64,000 nucleotides of DNA from Cytophagaceae bacterium (GTDB lineage: Bacteria; Bacteroidota; Bacteroidia; Cytophagales; Cyclobacteriaceae): contig CP030886.1 in the NCBI GenBank assembly GCA_006969745.1, forward strand, positions 3,879,234 to 3,943,233, read 5' to 3'. Below are positions 25,501-29,417 of this stretch, one piece after another; position 1 is the first letter of the stretch; the number at the start of each line of letters is the position of its first letter. Made by a program: the position numbers and the translations under genes. The notes beneath the pieces are model-generated. The model was given only the letters and a program-made list of their open reading frames with translations, was not told where the DNA came from and did not search any database.

Positions 25501-25823
25501 TTGTTGATTGTTACTACCTCAGGAATTCCATTTGCATCTAAGTCTCCAATAGCAGGGGTGACGTGGCTGGTTGCAGTCTCATCTGCAGATCCCCATTGCT
25601 CCCTGATTGCGAAAGTCGTTACATCGATATCGTCTGCACAGATTACGGTGTTTCCGAAGAAGAAGTCTTCACAGGCACCATCATCCGAGCATTCACCGTC
25701 ATAACAGTCAATGAGTCCATCGCCATCATCATCAACACCATTATCGCAAGTTTCTTGAGCGGAAATGATGGTGGTTGTGAAAGCAAAAAGTATAAAGAGA
25801 AATGACTTCCAATAGCTTTTCAT
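4596..25823 (-). CDS. Giant SprB-like T9SS type B surface adhesin (about 7075 aa)
   Basis: Secreted surface protein, probably a gliding or attachment adhesin. I chose the ATG at 25823 because it begins a good signal peptide (MKSYWKSFLF through IISAQ); the frame extends 9 residues further. Domains in approximate residues: a MopE-type calcium-like motif CDNGVDDDGDGLIDC (25-40); FG-GAP/VCBS repeats with Dx(D/N)xDGxxx loops (60-520); a CARDB-like domain (590-700); a LamG-type lectin fold (1285-1467); then dozens of SprB-like units of 80-115 aa. Each unit has an early TSC-type and a late TGC-type cysteine that could form a disulfide. Two blocks are nearly identical tandem repeats (2002-3520 and 4288-5919). 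The end (about 6985-7075) is a type B sorting domain with SANGDGKND and LPAGTYFYVIDL. The length exceeds F. johnsoniae SprB (about 6500 aa). Ligand unknown. Confidence 0.9.
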   Translation of the reverse strand: MKSYWKSFLFILFAFTTTIISAQETCDNGVDDDGDGLIDCYDGECSDDGACEDFFFGNTVICADDIDVTTFAIREQWGSADETATSHVTPAIGDLDANGIPEVVTINNYGSLDLFVLNGATGATIASIDIGFTPENAPIIARVDGDEIGDIIVSQNKGDDLAMYNVDITTGTLTQIWRERASVNQSIGLPGVADFDEDGDVEIYYRNEVMDALTGTVIVAGDGNWEQDYTHGSIAVDVLPDAACADCAGLELVSGNEVWAINEAAGTRTLVADMDDVIHSDIDPNLNYYPKYYPSWDDQWSTVSAADYNLDGNIDVIITGALGTSTEKYNGETTIFFWDIVNQNVITYHDPTNDFVRGPGRVNIGDVDGDGQLNANFVMDQKLYSLDENFNVHWIHPIKEGSSGFTGCSLFDFDGDGAVEVVYRSEESLLIVDGVGNGDNTTSERREIACVSRTQEEYPVIADVDGDGSSEICVSCYTNNSTPFSPYSNTRYSQIRVYESDGEAWMPARGVWNQHGYYNVNINDDLTIPTEVQDHSVVFSAAGTCEYSDGSTIPFDNRPLNTFLNQAPILNEEGCVEFASPDIEFVGILSATDALCPDAEITVEYEIRNQGDIDISGSLPVSYYAGDPTTSAGVLLDTEVAALVNFEVGETLTITQTFTGIGGDFELFVVINDNGGTPPLTIPLPTAGIPECETGNNISSTIVGFQSFDLTVEKIFDNRKCVDSYVDEFGNTITVPDNGQARAYYFGPTPGNNETFWIENFEDRANGDKSDVDDTAWSSDPGTDGPSFYGVTSYNGSKMFNGRNTGTSFDEGIVTWTSEDIDISDHTDINVTLDIFENGNQESSGEWRDFVRVTYELRDNSNAVTESGQFIGGFQVGDFTYAQAFLANLNSDGADSLLIITAEIHNTSSSEYHYIDNISVSGTGPDIIAEFTEPDGFNFFWFDALDDDFSDTLSSSSTFAQMADGNYNVIGYYENTLCYSDTVAIEIQRVTPTVYVWAYEINPLTQCDTPDGSAGAFVYTQTQLGTFPANDTDNIPLDTLLVADGYEFNWRDNDDITNTYFATGNVIQDLLAKEFAVDVIDLQTRCTNTALVEVTTNTEAVNDPTVTITPIATCGGTGELSASVDGNTADYTFEWFDGNGVKPAVDHTGATYTVADAGSYTVRATSNSSSCPSDPVTVVMTDNANAPTPVATATAANTSCDAVGNGSVIADGDGAGTTAGYNFTWFRGNNTLPANEMPAALAGSAFGAGDHELINLVGGAYTVIVEDAGTLCTDTVSVTVPTNIVEPTYNFLTPINSGNALHVLDKSFIRIPQLLSSESAVTISFWVELSADNYANNHAFFSAGNNAETVMGLWADETEGISATITTDAGAASAFSNFSPVGWVNVAFTWDEATNLLQLIIDGVKVSEVSHPGPHGTGLDDGGTDMYFARDGNLGVNKFEGNVDEFRIYHRAIPENEILAAVCDPTSAASSPEVYYDFNSETLTGDGDPILDQSGNGNDGEIHLQAGSTVNFLAADYNCPLADVINNTSCDPGNPNGEIDMTNKVDPIGANYSYELYTGYGTSGTPTVNTSGIFSNLSDGFYTVVVTDLDTNCDTDPLNLSIASAPDNPIIATTPTDNTYCVDGDGTIFVTSQSGTTEPTSYTYEIFDGASFTTQIGTINIPDGTVGHTFDDLAGGTYRIRVTNDDTGCTSFVDEVVNSTTTTPLFGTPNVVNNTSCGAPNGFISVSIQGGNVSNYLFTWYDGDDSSDPVLVNGVLGENSLNSIDGDPAGRPYTVVAVDAVTGCPTAELTIDVYDDPFTPDVIIVEENPDTSCGVGNGTLRAYVTTDPDLPACSECVTNYTFVWSYNGVGPLATNDNLGNNSNVTFSGTNNSIISGLSADLNNYSVTATHNSLSCSVSETHILSEDETVPTVSLDTDQDNTFCTPANYDGFITVQVDDDGAVTNFTGYTFTWYNGSGASKTLNASSNSQTLGGINEGSYSVTVQTPSGCTSDTVTFSIVDALPTLGAGESGLTGNSVCDPALNDPGNPDANGAVTLTPTGGTGAGTFAFALETSGGTAIANDGSTGGYADVLFNNAAVTSTTVSGLPNGNYVMTITDENSGCSIDHPFAIGDATVDPTLAVATINANTTDNTSCVAGNFTGTATVALADITGAGAALADYSFFWATAADPATQIDDDNVLDDDISGNTGVEDGNYVLIVTDLITGCTSATANVTINSGQPTLGAGESGLTGNSVCDPALNDPGNPDANGAVTLTPTGGTGAGTFAFALETSGGTAIANDGSTGGYADVLFNNAAVTSTTVSGLPNGNYVMTITDENSGCSIDHPFAIGDATVDPTLAVATINANTTDNTSCVAGNFTGTATVALADITGAGAALADYSFFWATAADPATQIDDDNVLDDDISGNTGVEDGDYVLIVTDLITGCTSATANVTINSGQPTLGAGESGLTGNSVCDPALNDPGNPDANGAVTLTPTGGTGAGTFAFALETSGGTAIANDGSTGGYADVLFNNAAVTSTTVSGLPNGNYVMTITDENSGCSIDHPFAIGDATVDPTLAVATINANTTDNTSCVAGNFTGTATVALADITGAGAALTDYSFFWATAADPATQIDDDNVLDDDISGNTGVEDGDYVLIVTDLITGCTSATANVTINSGQPTLGAGESGLTGNSVCDPALNDPGNPDANGAVTLTPTGGTGAGTFAFALETSGGTAIANDGSTGGYADVLFNNAAVTSTTVSGLPNGNYVMTITDENSGCSIDHPFAIGDATVDPTLAVATINANTTDNTSCVAGNFTGTATVALADITGAGAALADYSFFWATAADPATQIDDDNVLDDDISGNTGVEDGNYVLIVTDLITGCTSATANVTINSGQPTLGAGESGLTGNSVCDPALNDPGNPDANGAVTLTPTGGTGAGTFAFALETSGGTAIANDGSTGGYADVLFNNAAVTSTTVSGLPNGNYVMTITDENSGCSIDHPFAIGDATVDPTLAVATINANTTDNTSCVAGNFTGTATVALADITGAGAALADYSFFWATAADPATQIDDDNVLDDDISGNTGVEDGNYVLIVTDLITGCTSATANVTINSGQPTLGAGESGLTGNSVCDPALNDPGNPDANGAVTLTPTGGTGAGTFAFALETSGGTAIANDGSTGGYADVLFNNAAVTSTTVSGLPNGNYVMTITDENSGCSIDHPFAIGDATVDPTLAVATINANTTDNTSCVAGNFTGTATVALADITGAGAALTDYSFFWATAADPATQIDDDNVLDDDISGNTGVEDGNYVLIVTDLITGCTSATANVTINSGQPTLGAGESGLTGNSVCDPALNDPGNPDANGAVTLTPTGGTGAGTFAFALETSGGTAIANDGSTGGYADVLFNNAAVTSTTVSGLPNGNYVMTITDENSGCSIDHPFAIGDATVDPTLAVATINANTTDNTSCDPNNYTGTATVALADITGAGAALTDYSFFWATAADPATQIDDDNVLDDDISGNTGVEDGNYVLIVTDLITGCTSATANVTIGINLPTITPSTQVLQDNFSCDVSNPIGSATLTVAEGPNTNYSFEWFVGTSPSGSPFDTDDQIDNQLHGTYTVRVTDNATLCTNTAQVVIGEFVPTLTVGASSSVDHSDCYPSNGQVSVTPSLSFNPAGPPTGVSSSFTYQWYFGTSATAGNELLEGIDPGNLSNPTNVNTNTVTGLSAGDYTVVISETQTGCVSAIETVTIADEVSPYKPTIAFTKDIIPSSCDGDNGRITAEITALGVGAPSASGGGLNFTFEWYEGAQDYATLETTGSAAALLTGEFLVANPSPGNSVIVSDNGDTNVGGTTTLDQIVSGLYTVVMIDQATGCRYFETVDLGFSGQQVTTTLTIDNVTQCPDNGAARVGLADNIILTVSPQSGQFTIGESFTAAPSGATGIIGADQLTGEVQVTLDDLSPALAVADVLTGVSSTETATITAINNVGYATGLNEFDDISQYTVFLYAGNGVPADRFAPYTFEGRVFPYSYNPATGARLDGNGDPLASGAGPTLNAGDEAEFPDLPAGDYIAIAQEINNPAFNPGSTSNCWTAASVDEEILDLAFIPIIQSSTSTNNTNCDITAGNGALSLTVIEDPEENNNPPGDQQPNGYRFTWIRDLDAFTVLTEDILTETATSNPTNLNPGDYTVTIQRLGGAGNTPNNCEVSTTLTVGHNPEQHEITNATVSPNQDCSPLDGSIVVNDADITDNAADYQFTWYSTYIDPGNGGNVLLADAFVDGGLNNGDQGANSVSGLVAGTYYVEALHVAKTCETPVFEIEVEDQTVTPTFTVAQTAQDIVCDDATFTPTGQATLTITNGSAAPADYTISWFEDAAETQPLDGSGVVAAPAFSVNNSVVDQLPAGTYFVRIEDNTTPGDGCISVQQSVTIEQFNTTISVGATVGVDFNISASDDCAPDNGSFEILDISETRPGGTTVSISGGDYAIGDYTFDWFANDGVTPLADALVVGFNNGDAGASQVAGLAPDTYYLQITNVAAANGTGCAQAAADFIEFVIEDQTVTPTFTVAQTAQDIVCDDATFTPTGQATLTITNGSAAPADYTISWFEDAAETQPLDGSGVVAAPAFSVNNSVVDQLPAGTYFVRIEDNTTPGDGCISVQQSVTIEQFNTTISVGATVGVDFNISASDDCAPDNGSFEILDISETRPGGTTVSISGGDYAIGDYTFDWFANDGVTPLADALVVGFNNGDAGASQVAGLAPDTYYLQITNVAAANGTGCAQAAADFIEFVIEDQTVTPTFTVAQTAQDIVCDDATFTPTGQATLTITNGSAAPADYTISWFEDAAETQPLDGSGVVAAPAFSVNNSVVDQLPAGTYFVRIEDNTTPGDGCISVQQSVTIEQFNTTISVGATVGVDFNISASDDCAPDNGSFEILDISETRPGGTTVSISGGDYAIGDYTFDWFANDGVTPLADALVVGFNNGDAGASQVAGLAPDTYYLQITNVAAANGTGCAQAAADFIEFVIEDQTVTPTFTVAQTAQDIVCDDATFTPTGQATLTITNGSAAPADYTISWFEDAAETQPLDGSGVVAAPAFSVNNSVVDQLPAGTYFVRIEDNTTPGDGCISVQQSVTIEQFNTTISVGATVGVDFNISASDDCAPDNGSFEILDISETRPGGTTVSISGGDYAIGDYTFDWFANDGVTPLADALVVGFNNGDAGASQVAGLAPDTYYLQITNVAAANGTGCAQAAADFIEFVIEDQTVTPTFTVAQTAQDIVCDDATFTPTGQATLTITNGSAAPADYTISWFEDAAETQPLDGSGVVAAPAFSVNNSVVDQLPAGTYFVRIEDNTTPGDGCISVQQSVTIEQFNTTISVGATVGVDFNISASDDCAPDNGSFEILDISETRPGGTTVSISGGDYAIGDYTFDWFANDGVTPLADALVVGFNNGDAGASQVAGLAPDTYYLQITNVAAANGTGCAQAAADFIEFVIEDQTVTPTFTVAQTAQDIVCDDATFTPTGQATLTITNGSAAPADYTISWFEDAAETQPLDGSGVVAAPAFSVNNSVVDQLPAGTYFVRIEDNTTPGDGCISVQQSVTIEQFNTTISVGATVGVDFNISASDDCAPDNGSFEILDISETRPGGTTVSISGGDYAIGDYTFDWFANDGVTPLADALVVGFNNGDAGASQVAGLAPDTYYLQITNVAAANGTGCAQAAADFIEFVIEDQTVTPTFTVAQTAQDIVCDDATFTPTGQATLTITNGSAAPADYTISWFEDAAETQPLDGSGVVAAPAFSVNNSVVDQLPAGTYFVRIEDNTTPGDGCISVQQSVTIEQFNTTISVGATVGVDFNISASDDCAPDNGSFEILDISETRPGGTTVSISGGDYAIGDYTFDWFANDGVTPLADALVVGFNNGDAGASQVAGLAPDTYYLQITNVAAANGTGCAQAAADFIEFVIEDQTVDPIINLTGLAIEDTYCDNTGNVGDGSLSISITDDGVAGTPTDFTITWYRGTISGANEIFPADGGSRGSATANGTLTTLSDLATGDYTVVINKDLGDTPGTGNSGCTTTAVFNVGSNSNIPTIDVSTIQSNTEVDSLCVGSSGTLIINDADIDGNLDDYLIEIRQGSAVGGHVGASPYLAGTASPTITINGLSADDYYIIATNDVTGCSAATAVINVKDSVRNPQISLVSVTPNEDCGGGIIIGGLEVIIDNVYDENDHFNVQWFTGSGAVGGNEIVAANSVVLSGVTGGPYSVEIENTNTGCISTKDFTIPTQDEALFITNYEIDNVSYCVDNGSFAVKEISFGGVNIDSAQMVIDGIYDLEVYTTPGDLLSGVTGTNPNEFVIESLGIGSYYAIIRKTDSQCESDPIFFDIEENIILPDVIITVEAADSTCTALGTAAGSLSAEADGNDDTNADYTFEWFSGSGVGSPLGITTSTITGLSSGTYTVRVTYIPSGCTQLAELEVPSVPADLEILAANASGATSCTPPNGTITVTDVSTGLITDYNFDYYDSDPTVGGATPVFTGVAGAAYTTAAAGTYWIIGTHVTLDCTTEPFQITVNDNTILPELSLDDFDFQANCDPSNPNGRLLVLADGQPENATFDFEWYFGTGTGNPLTSDDYTGGGNLTGESTNEVSGIAAGFYTVEVTNLTTGCVITETYEMVDNIPNPIAISTSTSANTSCVNPNGKAAVSVISPAPGRSIIDYNYYWFIGDIAAVGTNPNPANADYTGTLIEGIADGPYVVLVIDQIDNFCQSNAVEVNVEDGTSRPQFELTTSDVTVCFDEKDGFASVTLDDLSSVDIAWYDDTNSLIGTSFFVDHLDAGNYRLLLTHVITGCTSEQNFDIFNNAVTPSDPFVLVNNGRTNCQFANGSAIANVDGVTNNYLFEWFDPSDMTTPYATGSEVFNLDTTTYLVRATNLATGCESAFTSVDIGYEVEDPVYDVIFNNSVCLRTEDGSTNQFTGTAIISFEEFQLASDYEWRDASGAVVGNDSRLIDAYPGDYTVTFTAENGCSYSASFTIETSLTIYNGVSANGDGKNDFFLVDCIDYFPNNNLQVFNRAGQKVYDIDGYNNTSIRFEGISNVGSGGLQLPAGTYFYVIDLGNGEDPVQGYLELVR
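8066..12958 (-). repeat. Tandem repeat block A: 7 copies of 699 bp (233 aa) inside the giant adhesin
   Basis: Seven head-to-tail copies begin at 8066, 8765, 9464, 10163, 10862, 11561 and 12260 (plus-strand coordinates). Each encodes two SprB-like units, running from DQTVTPTFTVAQTAQD to AAADFIEFVIE. The encoded proteins are identical or almost so; the differences I found are synonymous. Copies alternate between two DNA variants (for example GCCGGCGC with CAAGCGG, or GCCGGTGC with CGAGTGG), so the effective unit is a 1398-bp dimer. 699 is divisible by 3, so gain or loss of copies keeps the frame. Confidence 0.97.
15261..19817 (-). repeat. Tandem repeat block B: 7 copies of 651 bp (217 aa) inside the giant adhesin
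   Basis: Seven copies with a 651-bp period run from PTLGAGESGLTGNS to GCTSATANVTI. Each holds two SprB-like units. Copies differ at a few sites: ADY or TDY, GNY or GDY, and synonymous changes. The copy nearest 15261 (most C-terminal) carries DPNNYTGTATV where the others have VAGNFTGTATV, a cluster of changes typical of an edge copy that has escaped homogenisation. The frame is preserved with each unit (651 = 3 x 217). Confidence 0.97.
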
Positions 25824-25910
25824 GGTATTAGTTGAAATGGATACTGACATAGATACACTTTTAAGGCGTAATGTAACCCTCTAGCAATCTAGATAAACCC
25901 GTTGAAAATC

Positions 25911-25918
25911 AAAAGGTA
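25911..25918 (-). promoter_or_regulatory. Possible weak -7 box (TACCTTTT) upstream of the giant adhesin
   Basis: The 222-nt gap before the giant gene contains TACCTTTT on the minus strand, one mismatch from TAnnTTTG and about 88 nt before the ATG at 25823. No good -33 element is visible. The giant gene may instead be read through from the type B gene upstream. Nothing else was recognised in this AT-rich gap (25824-26045). Confidence 0.25.
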
Positions 25919-26045
25919 CAGTGGGTCAGGGTAAAGTTACACGTATAATCAAAAGCAGAACTATATCAATAAAAAATATAATTATTTAAAGGGTATTTTT
26001 AGATAAACAGTCACTTTCAGAGGTTGAAATTGAAAGATTAAATGA

Positions 26046-29000
26046 TTAACGTGCTAAAAGAATACTACCTGATTTACTGATATTGTCATCAGGACATTTA
26101 AAGACAAAATAATATACTCCTTCGGGTACTGGGGATCCATTAGAATTGCCATCCCAAACACAATTATTGTCGAAAGGTGCATCAGCAACTTTTATGTTTC
26201 TTCCTTTAGAATCAAAAATATAAATTTTGCATCCAAAGACTGGATCGTTAGTAGGATCTGCAATATTGGTTGGGAGAGTATTCAATATTTCCCAGCAATC
26301 ATTCATTCCATCACCGTTAGGTGAAAAGGTGCGTTTAGGTCGTATGTTGTCAAGTACAATTTCGATCTGACTGGAAACATTACATCCATTGTTATCAACT
26401 CCAAATAATGTCACAATTGTAGATGGTTGATTCGGAAACACAGTAACTGTTTGACTGGTTGAGTCACTCATTATATCATTGGGCCTCCATCTAATGGTTG
26501 ATGCGTCAAGATTTAGTGCATTCAAATTCACGAAATTTTCCTCGGCGAGTGTGACGACATCCGGAGTAGTAAAATCACTTAATTCAATATCTACATCTGA
26601 AGGAAAATTTCTAACTAAAATACTATCTCTAACCGGGCACCCGATACTAGTGATAACATCAGCTATTGCATACACTGAATCTATTCCAATCGGGATACTT
26701 AAATTAAAACTACTTGTAGTGGCAATATTTGTGCTGATTATGGTATCGTTGGAAGCTTCTGCATTTCTTAAAGACCAACTATATGAGCTGATACCAGTAT
26801 CTGTGACCTCAATACTGATGGCATCTGCCTGACACTTCTGTATTCCGTCGGGTTCGTTGAATGTCAACGAAGTAGGTGGGTCGGTGACTGTTATTGAAAT
26901 TGTATTCGAATTTCTACAAATATTACCACCGCCTCCTGCATAAACATCAAGAGTATCGTAGCTTGTGTATAGTACAATATCGTAATTTCCTGAAGTAGAG
27001 AATTGGTAGTCTATATCTTGAGTAAATAAAGAATCAATTGGCGTATTTGTCGCATCTTCAATTACCCACATATATTGTAAAGTAAATCCTCCATCACCGG
27101 TAGAAGCAGAAGTGAAAGAAGTTAAAAAATTTGTACATGTTTCTGTGGGACCATTTGCAACTGAATTTGGTAGTGCAATAGAGTTAATTGTGTAATTAGC
27201 TGTTTCAGTTAGACAGGTATTTACATCAGTCACCTCTACTGTATAATTTCCACCTTGATTTGTTGAGATAGACGCAACGTTTCCAGCTCCAAGATCTGTA
27301 CCTTCAAGTTGCCATTCGTAGGTAAAGTCTCCGGTAAAATCGGGCACTTCGAGAGATACGTTCGTACCTGCACAAAAATTATCTAAATTATTGTTGATAA
27401 TTTCAAGAAGGGGAGGTTCGCTTACTTCAACATCGATTGAAACTTCACTACTTGAACAACTACCAGAATTTTGTACTCTTAACGTGTAGGTTCCTGCATC
27501 TGAAGTAGAGATGGGATTTAACTGAACCGTTGCTGTAGTTTGAGTAGAACCATCGGGAAGCGTCCAAAAATAATTTTCAAAAGTTGTTGTTGTACTTAGT
27601 GTAACATTATCACCAGCACATTGCACACCTCCAAGTGATGTAATAGTAGGAGGTGAGGTCACAGAACCTGCAATTGTATAGATTTCTGTGTCAGTTTGAG
27701 CCGTGCATGTTCCGTCTTGATTGATAGTGACTTGAATAGTTGTAGTAGTATTGGAAGCCAAATCGAAGGTGGCAGTATTGGTTGTGCCCGTACTAAAACT
27801 ATTTCCTCCTGCACGTGTGTTCCCCGTTACCAGCCAGTCATATGTGGCTCCAGGAGATGCTGTCGCACTTAATGTAAAAGTTTCTGGATTTGAACAAAAT
27901 ACACCGCCATCATTTGGGGTAGGTGATAGTTGTGGAACAACACAGTTTCGATTAAGGATAATGCCTAATTTTCCAATTTCTGAGGTTTGAACACTTTGAG
28001 TGTAAGCTAAATCAGGTTTAGCATCACCGTTCAGGTCGCCACTGGTTATGAACTGGGTAGTGCTGTTAGTGGATAGTACTTGCTCGTTGTTGAAAGCCAA
28101 TGATCCAGTGTTTTCAAAAACATAGATATCACCAGTGGCATTGGAGCTAGCAATATCCAAATTCCCATCGCCATTCAAATCAGCTAATGTTACTCCTGAT
28201 GCTGCGCTGCCTGTTGTTGTTACATTATTTGAAGAGCCGAAAGAAATTTGATTAGTTGTACTTTGATTTTCGAAAGCGGAAATCAATCCGGTATTCCTGC
28301 TAGCAACCACAATGTCAACAAGACCATCATTATTGAGGTCGCCGCTTACAATGTCCGAATTTTGTCCACCATTAGTTACGCTTTCTTGCAATTCAAAATT
28401 GAAATTACTTATAGAACTGGTGTTTTTAAAAAAATGGATGCCAGTATTGCTAACTCTAAACGTGAGTGAGACTACATCTAGGTAACCATCATTGTTAAAA
28501 TCAACTACATCTATTATGCCTGTTGGTTCGTTTTCAGCTACGATTTCAACAGCATTATCGAAGGAAAAACTTCCAGAGTTTTTGAAAATATGAAATGTAT
28601 TGTCGGTGTTGTTACCAACCACCAAGTCAGCTCTCCCATCTCTATCCATATCAGCAATATGGATGGATCTTGGAATTCTTTGATCTCCACCGGATGTTGC
28701 CGGCAGAAAGAGTGAGGCATCATCTTCTTCGGAGAAAGTAGCTGAACCATCATTGCTGTACACATAGACATCTCTTGCGTTAGTACTTAGGTTGGAGGAA
28801 AAAGCCAGATCATTATCACCATCATTGTCAATGTCTCCACATGAAACAGAATTGAAGCCTGACGCATTAATACTGTTGTTCAAGGTTTGATCTAATTGAA
28901 AATCTGTTGGCCCGGCAAACGCACCAGTGCCGGTAGTATTATTTAAAAAGATTGAAACCTCGTTTTGCGTATTGTTGTTTGAAGATACGGTATGAACAAT

Positions 29001-29417
29001 AACAATATCGTTTTTACCGTCACCGTTCAAATCACACATACATATATCTGACGCAGCTTGCTCTGTGGTAGAAATATCATCATACTCCGCATCATAGTTA
29101 GAAATGTCAGAGCCACTAAAGCTTATAAAGAAATGTTTACTTGATTGAGTAATGAGGCCGTTATTTAAAACTGTAATTGGTGCCTGAGTTGCACCTGCAG
29201 GAACTGTCGCCTCAATCAGATTATCAGAAATTACATTCACACCGGAAGCTTCTACGCTTCCAAAAAAAACTCTGGGAGTACCTGAAAGATTTGATCCAGA
29301 GATAGTAACAGTCTTGCCAAACTCAACATTTGTTGGACTTATATTATTCACAAAAGGTTGTTGTGCGAATAGCACAATCGGAATAAAAAACAATATGGTA
29401 AATATCTTTCTCATCAT
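26046..29417 (-). CDS. T9SS type B cargo protein with IPT/TIG, FG-GAP/VCBS and Ig/PKD-like domains
   Basis: 1123-aa secreted protein. A signal peptide (MMRKIFTILFF through LFAQ) is followed by an IPT/TIG domain (about 22-100, containing NISPTNVEFGKTVTISGSNL). Seven FG-GAP/VCBS-type calcium loops follow at 120-500, such as CDLNGDGKNDIV and GDIDNDGDNDLA, probably a beta-propeller. Then come several Ig- or PKD-like domains with paired cysteines (500-1000). The C-terminal type B sorting domain (about 1035-1123) contains RTFSPNGDGMNDCWEI and VPEGVYYFVFKC and ends SILLAR. The first ATG gives an ATGA overlap with the PorP/SprF-SPOR stop, so the two are likely translated together and may be a cargo/partner pair. 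An alternative start is the second Met, 3 nt later. Ligand and role unknown. Confidence 0.88.
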   Translation of the reverse strand: MMRKIFTILFFIPIVLFAQQPFVNNISPTNVEFGKTVTISGSNLSGTPRVFFGSVEASGVNVISDNLIEATVPAGATQAPITVLNNGLITQSSKHFFISFSGSDISNYDAEYDDISTTEQAASDICMCDLNGDGKNDIVIVHTVSSNNNTQNEVSIFLNNTTGTGAFAGPTDFQLDQTLNNSINASGFNSVSCGDIDNDGDNDLAFSSNLSTNARDVYVYSNDGSATFSEEDDASLFLPATSGGDQRIPRSIHIADMDRDGRADLVVGNNTDNTFHIFKNSGSFSFDNAVEIVAENEPTGIIDVVDFNNDGYLDVVSLTFRVSNTGIHFFKNTSSISNFNFELQESVTNGGQNSDIVSGDLNNDGLVDIVVASRNTGLISAFENQSTTNQISFGSSNNVTTTGSAASGVTLADLNGDGNLDIASSNATGDIYVFENTGSLAFNNEQVLSTNSTTQFITSGDLNGDAKPDLAYTQSVQTSEIGKLGIILNRNCVVPQLSPTPNDGGVFCSNPETFTLSATASPGATYDWLVTGNTRAGGNSFSTGTTNTATFDLASNTTTTIQVTINQDGTCTAQTDTEIYTIAGSVTSPPTITSLGGVQCAGDNVTLSTTTTFENYFWTLPDGSTQTTATVQLNPISTSDAGTYTLRVQNSGSCSSSEVSIDVEVSEPPLLEIINNNLDNFCAGTNVSLEVPDFTGDFTYEWQLEGTDLGAGNVASISTNQGGNYTVEVTDVNTCLTETANYTINSIALPNSVANGPTETCTNFLTSFTSASTGDGGFTLQYMWVIEDATNTPIDSLFTQDIDYQFSTSGNYDIVLYTSYDTLDVYAGGGGNICRNSNTISITVTDPPTSLTFNEPDGIQKCQADAISIEVTDTGISSYSWSLRNAEASNDTIISTNIATTSSFNLSIPIGIDSVYAIADVITSIGCPVRDSILVRNFPSDVDIELSDFTTPDVVTLAEENFVNLNALNLDASTIRWRPNDIMSDSTSQTVTVFPNQPSTIVTLFGVDNNGCNVSSQIEIVLDNIRPKRTFSPNGDGMNDCWEILNTLPTNIADPTNDPVFGCKIYIFDSKGRNIKVADAPFDNNCVWDGNSNGSPVPEGVYYFVFKCPDDNISKSGSILLAR

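Noticed and set aside
4596..25823. Giant gene considered as a nonribosomal peptide or polyketide synthase
   Set aside because: No adenylation, condensation, ketosynthase or carrier motifs; the chain has a signal peptide, SprB-like units and a T9SS sorting domain.
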